Assembly: GCA_021773055.1 (NCBI GenBank)
Contig: JAJFKV010000061.1
Span: 1 to 54,231 of the forward strand
Length of the DNA: 54,231 bases
Source: Woeseiaceae bacterium
GTDB taxonomy: Bacteria; Pseudomonadota; Gammaproteobacteria; Steroidobacterales; Woeseiaceae
Direction: 5' to 3'
Below the pieces are notes generated by a model. The model was not told where the DNA came from, did no database searches, and worked only from the letters and a program-made list of their open reading frames with translations. Position 1 is the first letter of the stretch, and each line of letters begins with the position of its first letter. The position numbers and the translations under genes were made by a program. Below are positions 44,332 to 53,600 of the stretch, in pieces.

Positions 44332-46662
44332 ATCCGTTCATTTCCACTGAGATATCTTGTCATCGGCGTTCTCGTATTCGGCCTGCTGTCTATCGGCATG
44401 GTCGTCTATTCGCAATCCTTGAGTTCCCGAGCTTTCCAAAAGAACTCCGAACTGATCCGTTTGACAGAGCTTACGCAGCAAGAAGTTGCGACCGCCCATT
44501 TGTGGTTCGAGGAAGCACTGGGCGGCGACGAAACGATTGATCTGAAAGACGATGTACACGGTCGACTGGTGACTGCGGTTGGCCTGATCAATGAGCGCCT
44601 GATGAGCGATGACATGCTGGGCGATGGCAATGTCGGGCAACTGACGGAAGTTCGAGACAATCTGTTGCGATTACGGCAGAGCATTGGCCACTTCGATCGT
44701 CTTGTGGACTCCCGCTGGCAAGGACGAGACAGCACTGGCGTAATCGGCGGTGCGGAAGATCAGGCTTTCGATGATCTGTTTCGGGAAATACTCGCAACCT
44801 CGCGGACAATCTCAGGGCAGGTCGATATATTTATCGCGGCCGATCAAAGCAAAATTCTGGCCATCAACATCGTCATGCTGGTCTTGTTGACGGCCGTATT
44901 CTCTGGCATGGCCATCCTGATCGTCTGGAGTCGTCGAGCCGCGGACAGACGGGCCGGAGATCTCGAGGTTCTCGTACAGGAGCGCACCGCGAAACTTGCA
45001 GCACGCGAGGCGGAAGTTCGAACGAGAAACAAAGAACTGCAGATTGCCAGGGACGAAGCCGATGCGGCCAGTGACGCCAAGAGCCAGTTCCTGGCGAATA
45101 TGAGTCACGAAATCAGGACGCCGATGAATGGCGTGATCGGTATGGCGAGCCTGTTGGAGCGCACGGATCTTTCTGCCACGCAGAAAGAGTACGTCCAGAC
45201 AATGCACAACTCCGGCTTGTCGTTGCTGAAGATCATTAACGCCGTTCTGGATTATTCGAAGATAGAGGCGGGCAAAGTAGAGTTGGAGCAGACGCACTTT
45301 TCTGCAGCCGAAGCTATCGATGGTGTGTTGAGCTTGTTCGTTGGTGAAGCCAGTCACAAGAACCTCAGCCTGCACCGCGATATCGCGGCCAGCGTTCCAG
45401 CCGGATTGTTCGGGGATCCAGTGCGATTCGGTCAGATATTGTCGAATCTCGTCAGTAACGCAATCAAGTTCTCAGAGAATGGCCACATTGAGGTAACTTG
45501 CGAGCGGGGTCCGCAAGGCTCCGACATATCGAAGAACGTGGAGTTGTCGCTTGCCGTTCGCGACTGCGGTGTTGGCATCGATCCCACCGACCAGGAAAGA
45601 CTGTTCGAACATTTTTCGCAGGTTGATGAGTCAACCACGCGAAGTCATGGTGGTACTGGACTGGGTCTCGCGATATCAAGAGAGCTGGTTACGCTAATGG
45701 GTGGCGAGATCGGCGTCGAGAGTAGTCTCGGCGAAGGCAGTACATTCTGGTTTACGGTTTGCTTTGGGATTTCTGATGAACCGGTACTGGCGCAGCCCAC
45801 CGATACTGGCAATCGCACGTTCGAGTGCGATATTGACGAAAACAAGCAGTCTGAAGTTGTCAGGTCGAATATCTGGCCGGCTTCGGAGTCTGGTTTGACG
45901 GTGCTGGTGGTTGACGATAACGACGTCAACCTGCTGGTTGCAGAACGCATGCTTGAGGAACTCGGCTATAACGTTGATCTTGTCGAAAATGGCCAGGAAG
46001 CCATCGATGCAGTGCAGCAGGATGACTATGCAGCGATACTGATCGACTGTCAGATGCCCGGGATTGACGGCAACCAGGCGACGCGAGCCATTCGTGAACT
46101 GGAAGGCCAGGATCGGCGCACCCCAATTATCGCGTTAACGGCGAACGCACTCGAGCCCGAGCGAGCGAAGGCCTTTGATGCAGGCGTTGATGCGTACCTC
46201 AGCAAACCCGTATTTCTGGAAGACCTTGAGCTGGCGCTTGATAGTTTGCTCGGCGATGAGGAGCCATTGCCAGGACGGGAAACCCGCATCCAGCGTAAGT
46301 CGTCGACTTCGCAGGATTCGGTGCTGGATATCTCGCTCGTGGAAGAGCTTGTGGCGCTGGGTGGACCCGAATCCAACTTCTTCAATGACCTCGCGGGGCA
46401 GTTTAGAGACCAGCTGCCAACATGGATTGGCGAGATCAGACATTCCGCCGCGTCGGGCGACGTTGTTACCGTGACGCGTCAGGCTCACAAGTTGCTCGGA
46501 CTGTGCCGGCAAATTGGTGCACAGCGAATGGCCGGTGTTTGCAGTGATCTCGAGCTGATGAATTCGGACGACGAATCGCAGCAAATCGAGGAGTATCTGG
46601 ATCGTCTTCAGACCGAGTCTAACCGTGCTGTGCAGGAGTTGAACGAGCGTTATCTCTCCTGA
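44332..46662 (+). CDS. tripartite hybrid sensor histidine kinase with apparent non-canonical start
   Basis: About 776 residues. The first ATG (44398) would cut through a transmembrane helix that is encoded from about 44350 ([19 protein letters not shown]), so the gene is drawn from ATC 44332 after an AAGGGG site. Layout: helix 1, a ~145-residue helical periplasmic sensor, helix 2 ([19 protein letters not shown]), a coiled-coil linker, HisKA with H259 (SHEIRTPMN), HATPase ([24 protein letters not shown]), REC with D572 ([14 protein letters not shown]), and HPt with H719 ([13 protein letters not shown]). It lies 144 bp after the cytochrome fusion and may sense the state or substrate of the oxidase system. 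No receiver partner is adjacent. Confidence 0.85.
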   Translation: MRSFPLRYLVIGVLVFGLLSIGMVVYSQSLSSRAFQKNSELIRLTELTQQEVATAHLWFEEALGGDETIDLKDDVHGRLVTAVGLINERLMSDDMLGDGNVGQLTEVRDNLLRLRQSIGHFDRLVDSRWQGRDSTGVIGGAEDQAFDDLFREILATSRTISGQVDIFIAADQSKILAINIVMLVLLTAVFSGMAILIVWSRRAADRRAGDLEVLVQERTAKLAAREAEVRTRNKELQIARDEADAASDAKSQFLANMSHEIRTPMNGVIGMASLLERTDLSATQKEYVQTMHNSGLSLLKIINAVLDYSKIEAGKVELEQTHFSAAEAIDGVLSLFVGEASHKNLSLHRDIAASVPAGLFGDPVRFGQILSNLVSNAIKFSENGHIEVTCERGPQGSDISKNVELSLAVRDCGVGIDPTDQERLFEHFSQVDESTTRSHGGTGLGLAISRELVTLMGGEIGVESSLGEGSTFWFTVCFGISDEPVLAQPTDTGNRTFECDIDENKQSEVVRSNIWPASESGLTVLVVDDNDVNLLVAERMLEELGYNVDLVENGQEAIDAVQQDDYAAILIDCQMPGIDGNQATRAIRELEGQDRRTPIIALTANALEPERAKAFDAGVDAYLSKPVFLEDLELALDSLLGDEEPLPGRETRIQRKSSTSQDSVLDISLVEELVALGGPESNFFNDLAGQFRDQLPTWIGEIRHSAASGDVVTVTRQAHKLLGLCRQIGAQRMAGVCSDLELMNSDDESQQIEEYLDRLQTESNRAVQELNERYLS

Positions 46663-46732
46663 GAGCTTTCCGTGTCGTCGGGATAATTTACACACCTCCG
46701 GAGTGCGATTTTCGGTCCTGAATTAAGTTAAA

Positions 46733-46762
46733 TTGAAAATCCGTTAAAGTGTTGTTTTTAAA
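46733..46762 (+). promoter_or_regulatory. weak sigma-70-like promoter for the PEP-CTERM gene
   Basis: TTGAAA (46733-46738) and TTTAAA (46757-46762) are 18 bp apart in an AT-rich stretch about 95 bp before the PEP-CTERM start. The same gap holds the palindrome CTCCGGAG at 46696-46703. The match is weak. Confidence 0.3.
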
Positions 46763-46856
46763 GAGGTTTAGAGATGTTGGCCTGGTACTTGCTTTGATAT
46801 ATAGCAAGGAAGATATGCGCTCTAAACCCACTGTAAAGAAACACTGGAATAAGATT

Positions 46857-47492
46857 ATGTTAAGGACGAAATTACTATCATTGGCTTGCATCGCCGCATT
46901 GGTTTTGGGGGTGAGTTCGACAGCGTCGGCCGATCCAATTATCAGCGTCCAGTATGGATACGAAGACGTTGATCCGGGTAACTCTACTCTGCGCGACTTT
47001 TTCTTCAGGATTACGTATGACTCGTGCGACGTATCTACAGACACGACCGGAATATGCGGGACCGCAGAAGCGGCGTTGACGTCTGTAACCATTTTGTTTG
47101 ATTTCGCCGATGCGATAACGATCGAAGGAGTCATAACAGATATTGGCTGGGTATTGTTTGATTTTTTTGATTCAGACAGTGGCTTCGGGGCCGAAGCTAC
47201 AATTGACGCCGACCCCCTAACAGCTGGAATATTGCCGATTGCATTTTTCGACGTGACGATTCGCGTGGACGCTGGCGGTGCGCTTTGTTGCGCTCCATTC
47301 GACCCACTCGTCGAAGGGTATGGCACTGACTCCTACTACGGTGACCCGTCCGTGTTTCTGAGCGACGCCTACGCGTTCGAAAATGGATTCAGAAATGACC
47401 TCTACTTCGAGGTGCCGGAACCCGGAACCATGGCTCTTTTCGGCCTCGGTTTGCTGGGATTAGGCGCTGCGAGACGGCGCAGAAAAATCTGA
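46857..47492 (+). CDS. PEP-CTERM surface protein
   Basis: A 211-residue exported protein with signal peptide LLSLACIAALVLGVSSTASA, an acidic beta-rich body with several Cys (including a CC pair), and a C-terminal VPEPGTMALFGLGLLGLGA followed by RRRRK. That tripartite tail is the PEP-CTERM sorting signal cut by exosortase. No exosortase is in the window. The ATG at 46857 has GGA 8 bp upstream; ATG 46815, preceded closely by AAGGA, is an alternative. The family occurs with exopolysaccharide-producing bacteria, which fits the glycan locus in region 1. The specific role is unknown. Confidence 0.88.
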   Translation: MLRTKLLSLACIAALVLGVSSTASADPIISVQYGYEDVDPGNSTLRDFFFRITYDSCDVSTDTTGICGTAEAALTSVTILFDFADAITIEGVITDIGWVLFDFFDSDSGFGAEATIDADPLTAGILPIAFFDVTIRVDAGGALCCAPFDPLVEGYGTDSYYGDPSVFLSDAYAFENGFRNDLYFEVPEPGTMALFGLGLLGLGAARRRRKI

Positions 47493-47525
47493 CAATTACC
47501 GCAGATCGTCCAATATTTTCGACTG

Positions 47526-47554
47526 AGCCGCAGGTGACCCCTGCGGCTTTTTTT
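47526..47554 (+). terminator. strong intrinsic terminator
   Basis: GCCGCAGG (47527-47534) pairs perfectly with CCTGCGGC (47540-47547) across a five-base loop, extended by one A-T pair, and is followed by seven T. It ends the PEP-CTERM transcript 34 bp after the stop codon. Confidence 0.95.
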
Positions 47555-47567
47555 ATCGCTGATCGGC

Positions 47568-47587
47568 ACCTGTGCTTTGGTACAGGT
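47568..47587. promoter_or_regulatory. lux-box-like palindrome upstream of the giant protease gene
   Basis: ACCTGT-N8-ACAGGT, 20 bp in all, has the same arms and spacer length as the Vibrio fischeri lux box bound by LuxR with acyl-homoserine lactone. It ends 94 bp before the TTG start of the giant gene and lies just after the preceding terminator, so it is placed to control that gene. A TTGACC follows at 47601, but no good -10 lies 17 bp further. No luxI or autoinducer-binding luxR gene is in the window. Confidence 0.45.
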
Positions 47588-47668
47588 TCTTGTCATGCCG
47601 TTGACCAGTAGGCGAGGGCTCCACACAGCGTAAACTGGTGACTTTATTCTCCGCTGACAACGCCAAAT

Positions 47669-47675
47669 AAGGTGA
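47669..47675 (+). promoter_or_regulatory. ribosome binding site supporting a TTG start
   Basis: AAGGTGA lies 6 bp before TTG 47682, directly upstream of a signal peptide. An in-frame TGA at 47673-47675 excludes a longer protein. Confidence 0.7.
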
Positions 47676-47681
47676 TACTTC

Positions 47682-50600
47682 TTGCTGGAACGCCACGGAA
47701 TCAGGCATGGATTATTGTCGTTGCTATTGGCAGCGATATTGCTTGTTCTGGCTGTTGCAATTCCGGGCAACACTTACGGTCAGCAAGCCCGAGCGACCAA
47801 ATCTGGCGTTGCACTAAAACTGTCAACCAACCTGCTCGACCTCAGCCAGAGCCACAAGGAATTCCTGGCGCAACCAGCCACAGCGAGTAAGAAATTCTTC
47901 GAGCCGGAGGGGCCGGCTATGTTTGTTGGCCCGAAGTATGTCGTTGTAGATTCCCTACCGATAACGTCGGCAGCCCTGTTGCAAGAGCAGCTGCAGAGTA
48001 TTGGTGCGACTGACGTGATTGCACACGGATTGATTGTATCCGCGCGCGTGCCGCTCAAAGCAATTGACAAACTCGCCGGGCTTTCCGAACTTCGATTCGC
48101 GCGCCCGTATATGGCTGTTATGTGGAGCGGTTTGACTACTTCGCAGGGTGACTCGGGCCAGCGCTCGGATATCGCTCGCAGTACGCGGGGCATTGACGGT
48201 AGCGGGGTTACCGTAGGTGTTTTGTCCGATAGCTACGGTTGCAGTAGCACCGCACCGACCGCCGCTGACGATGTTGCATCTGACGATCTTCCTGTTGGAG
48301 TTAATGTCATTCTTGACGCTTGTGCGGGCACCGATGAGGGTCGCGCGATGATGCAAATCATCCACGATGTTGCTCCAGGTGCAGCGCTTTCTTTTCACAC
48401 GGCGGCGCTCGGCGAGGCAGCGTTTGCTGCCGGCATCAACGCGTTATTTGCTGCCGGTGCTGATGTCATTGTAGATGATGTTTTTTACTTCTCTGAGCCG
48501 ATGTTTCAGGACGGCGTCGTCGCACAGGCTGCAGATGCAGCGGCGGCTGGCGGCACGGCGTATTTTTCGTCGTCAGGCAATGCGGCAGATGCTGCTTATG
48601 AGTCGGAATTCCGAAACTCTGGTGTTGCTGGTCCCAATGGCGGCATGTTGCATGACTTTGATCCGGGTCCTGGAGTGGTCACGGAGCAACCCGTTACGGT
48701 TCCGGTGGGCGCGAGATTGACGTTGGGGTTGCAATGGAATCAGCCTTTCTTTGCCGTGAGCGGAGCACCGGGTGCTGCTACGGATGTCGACGTGTTTCTC
48801 ATTGGATCGAATAAAACGACTGTTTTCGCGCGTAGCGAAAACTCCAACGTCGGAAACGACCCGGTTGAAGCCTTTTTCTTCAACAACAACGGTGTCGGGC
48901 AGGGTAGCGATACACGTTTTTACCTGAAAATAGAGAACTTCAGCGGTGTGGATCCGGACCTGATCAGGTACATGTATATCGATCAGGGGAGCGGCGTAAC
49001 TATCGATCAGTTCGCAACTTTCAGCGGTACAGCTTATGGACACTCCGCGGCTGCCGGCGCATCGTCCGTCGGGGCGGCCGCCTACTCGGAGACTCCCGCG
49101 TTCGGCGTCTCGCCACCGCTGCTGGAACCATTTTCATCATTTGGTGATGTTCCGATTTATTTTCAGGTTGATGGCACTCCAATCAATCCGCCCGAACTCA
49201 GACTGAAGCCGGAGATTGTTGCTCCGGATCGAGTTAACACAACATTTTTTGGTGGCGATCTCGAGCCGGATGGCTTCCCGAATTTTTCTGGAACATCCGC
49301 TGCGGCGCCACATGCGGCCGGTGCTGCGGCCTTGCTATTGCAGTTCGACAATACGCTGTCACCGGCCGAGATATATGCCGCCCTGGAAGATTCTGCGATA
49401 GACATGTGGGATCCGGGATTCGACTTCGCCAGTGGACACGGCTTGATTCAGGTAGATGCCGCAGTGAGTGCATTGGCTAATCCACCACCTACATTGAATA
49501 CGATTTCCGGAGCCTTGGTTGCCGTCGATGCCACGGTCAATCTACCGTTAAGTGCTTCAGATTTCGGCGGTGGTGCTGTCGTGTTTTCGGCGCCGGTTTT
49601 GCCGGCATTTTGCAACCTGACCGACAATTCCGATGGAACGGGCAACATCAGTTGTACGCCAACTTCCACGGATGTCGGGCGGCATGCTGTAGTCGTTACC
49701 GTGGCAGACGTTGGTTCACCACCGCGTAGCAGTAGCCAGGGTGTTTACATCGTTGTTTCCGGTAGCGCTGTCGCCAACAATGCGCCGGCGCTAAATGCCA
49801 TCGGCGGCCAGGGCGTCGCGGAAGGGCAGGTACTGAACATCCCATTGGGCGCAAGTGACAGTGACGGCGACACACTTTCATTCAGTGCCACCGGCCTGCC
49901 CGTATTCTGCAGCCTCACCGACAATCTCAATGGCACCGGCAACATTTCTTGCTCACCGGGTCTGACCGATGCCGGGCCTTACCCCATTACGGTGACCGTC
50001 ACCGACGACGGCACCCCGAATCTCAATGACAGTGAAGCGTTTACGATCACGGTCAGCGTTGTTAACCAGGCGCCGGTGCTGGGCGTCATCGGCAATCAGA
50101 GTGTGAACGAAAGCCAGACGCTGAACATTCCCTTGTCATCTACCGATGCGGATGGTGATGGGCTCGTAATCAGTGCGACCGGCCTGCCGACCTTTTGCAG
50201 CCTGACGGACGACCTCGACGGTACTGGCGACATCAACTGCACACCGGGCGCGACCGATGCCGGGCCTTATGCTATTACGGTAACAGTCACTGATAACGGC
50301 ACTCCGAACCTCAATGACAGCGAAGCGCTGACGATTACCGTCGTTGCTACCAACGAGGCACCGGTACTCAGTACCATCGGCAATCAAAGCGTTGATGAAA
50401 GCCAGACGCTGAACATTCCCCTGTCATCCACTGATGCCGATGGTGACACGCTGGCCCTGAGCGCGACGGGGCTGCCCACATTTTGCAGTCTCACCGACAA
50501 CCTCAACGGCAGCGGCAATATCAGTTGCACACCGGGTACCACCGATGCCGGGATTTACCCGGTCGCTGTTACGGTCACCGATAATGGCACGCCAAATCTC

Positions 50601-53600
50601 AACGACAGCGAAGCGCTGACGCTCACCGTCAGCGCGATAAACGAGGCGCCGGTATTGGCTGCGATTGGCGGGAAAAGCGTCGATGAAAGTCAGACACTAA
50701 ACATTCCCTTGTCATCCACTGATGCCGATGGTGACACGCTGGCGCTGAGTGCGACCGGTCTGCCGACGTTTTGCAGTCTGACGGACGACTCCGACGGTAG
50801 TGGCGACATACGTTGCACGCCGGGAGCCACGGATGCTGGCAGCTATCCGATCACAGTGACTGTGACTGACAACGGCACACCAAATCGCAATGACAGCGAA
50901 GCACTGACGATAACCGTCGTTGCTACGAATGAGGCGCCAGTACTCGGCGGCATTGGCAACCAGTCCGTGGGCGAAAGTCAGACACTGAACATTCCCCTGT
51001 CATCCACTGACCCGGACGGCGATGGGCTCGTGATCAGTGTGACCGGCTTGCCGACCTTCTGCAGTTTGACCGATAACCTCAACGGCAGCGGCAATATCAA
51101 CTGCACGCCCGGTGCGACCGATGCCGGTAACTATCCGGTTACGGTGACTGTCACCGACAACGGCACGCCAAATCTCAATGATACTGAGGCGGTCACTATA
51201 ACCGTCGTTGCATCGAATGAAGCGCCGGTATTAACGCTGATTGGCGGTCAAAGTGTCGATGAAAGTCAGGCGCTGAACGTTCCCTTGTCATCCACTGATG
51301 CCGACGGTGATGCGCTGGTCCTGAGCGCGGTTGGCCTGCCGGGGTTTTGCAGCCTGACAGACAACGCCGACGGCAGCGGCAACATCGACTGCACACCGGG
51401 TGCCACGGATGCCGGCAACTACCCGATTACGGTGACTGTCACCGACAACGGCACACCAAATCTCAACGACAGCGAAGCGCTGACGATAACCGTCGTTGCT
51501 ACCAACGAGGCGCCGATACTCAGTGGCATCGGCAATCAAAGCGTCGATGAAAACCAGACATTGAACATTCCCCTGTCATCCAGCGACGCTGACGGTGACA
51601 CGCTGGTCCTGAGTGCGACGGGCCTGCCCACATTTTGCAGTCTCACCGATAACCTCAACGGTAGCGGCAGCATCAGTTGCACACCGGGGCCGGTCGATGC
51701 GGGTAACTATCCAGTTACGGTGACTGTCACCGACAACGGCACACCCAATCTCAATGACAATGAAGCGCTGACGATTACCGTCGTCGCTACCAACGAGGCG
51801 CCGATACTCAGTGGCATCGGCAATCAAAGCGTCGATGAGAGTCAGGCACTGAACATTCCCTTGTCATCCAGCGACGTTGATGGTGACACGTTGGTCCTGA
51901 GTGCGACCGGCCTGCCGACATTTTGCAGTCTCATCGATAATCTCAACGGTAGCGGCAACATCAATTGCACACCGGGTGCTACCGATGCCGGCAGTTATCC
52001 GATTACGGTGATCGTCACCGATAACGGCACACCGAATCTCAATGATAGCGAAGCGCTGACAATCGCCGTCGCTGTAAGCAACGAGGCGCCCGTACTAAGC
52101 GGCATCGGCAATCAAAACGTCGATGAAAGTCTGGCACTGAACATTCCCTTGTCATCCAGCGACGCTGATGGTGACACGCTGCTCCTGAGTGCGACCGGCC
52201 TGCCGATATTTTGCAGTTTGACAGATAACCTCAATGGTAGCGGCAACATCAATTGCACACCGGGTGCTACCGATGCCGGCAGTTATCCGATCACGGTGAT
52301 CGTCACCGATAACGGAACGCCAAATCTCAATGACAGCGAAGCGCTGACAATCGCCGTCGCTGCAACCAACGAGGCGCCGATACTCAGTGGCATCGGCAAT
52401 CAAAGCGTCGATGAAAACCAGACATTGAACATTCCCCTGTCATCCAGCGACGCTGACGGTGACACGCTGGTCCTGAGTGCGACCGGTCTGCCCACATTTT
52501 GCAGTCTCACCGATAACCTCAACGGCAGCGGTAACGTGAGCTGCACACCGGGTGCTACTGATGCCGGCAGCTATCTGATCACAGTGACCGTGACTGACAA
52601 CGGCACACCCAGTCTCAATGACAATGAAGCGCTGACGATAACCGTCGTTGCTACCAACGAGGCGCCTGTACTCAGTGGCATCGGCAATCAAAGCGTCGAT
52701 GAAAGTCAGGCACTGAACATTCCCTTGTCGTCCAGCGACGTTGATGGTAACGCGCTGGTCCTGAGTGCGACCGGTCTGCCCACATTTTGCAGTCTCACCG
52801 ATAACCTCAATGGTAGCGGTAACATAAATTGCACACCGGGTGCTACCGATGCCGGCAGTTATCCGATTACGGTGATCGTCACCGATAACGGCACACCGAA
52901 TCTCAATGATAGCGAAGCGCTGACGATTACCGTCGGTATTACGAACGAGGCGCCTGTACTAGGTGCCATCGGTAATCAAAGCGTCGATGAAAGCCAGACT
53001 CTGAACATTCCCATGTCATCCACTGATGCCGATGGTGACACGCTGCTCCTGAGTGCGACCGGTCTGCCGACATTTTGCAGTTTGACGGATAACCTCAATG
53101 GCAGCGGCAACATCAATTGCACACCGGGTGCTACCGATGCCGGGTCGTATCCTGTTTCGGTCACTGTCACTGATAACGGCACGCCCAATCTCAACGATAG
53201 TGAAGCGCTGACAATAACCGTCGGCGCAACCAACGAGGCGCCTGTACTAAGCGCCATCGGCAATCAAAGCGTCGATGAAAGCCAAACATTAGACATTCCC
53301 GTGTCATCCTCTGACGCCGATGGCGACGGGCTCACAATCAGCGCCACCGGTTTGCCGACATTCTGCGGTTTAGCGGATAACTTTGACGGCAGTGGCAACA
53401 TCAATTGCACACCGGGCGCTACCGACGCTGGCAGCTATCCTGTTACGGTGACCGTCACTGACAACGGCACACCGAATCTCAGTGACAGTGAAGCGCTTAC
53501 GATTATCGTCGGCGGAGTCAATCAGGCACCAACGCTAAATCTAATTGGTAACCAGAGCGTTGATGAAAGCCAGACGCTGAACGTTCCCCTGTCCTCCACT

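Noticed and set aside
44266..44340. Possible riboswitch (c-di-GMP or TPP type) in the kinase leader
   Set aside because: Only fragments such as CGAAAG and CTGAGA match. The conserved cores and pairing of those classes are missing, so only a simple stem is reported.
44338..44640. Minus-strand open frame over the start of the second hybrid kinase
   Set aside because: The plus strand encodes a transmembrane helix and sensor domain that continue into a complete kinase; the antisense frame has no features.
50136..53263. Series of similar 83-codon open frames on the minus strand across the repeat array
   Set aside because: They recur every 288 bp because they are the complement of the plus-strand repeat. 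They have no ribosome sites, and the plus frame encodes coherent Ig-like domains.
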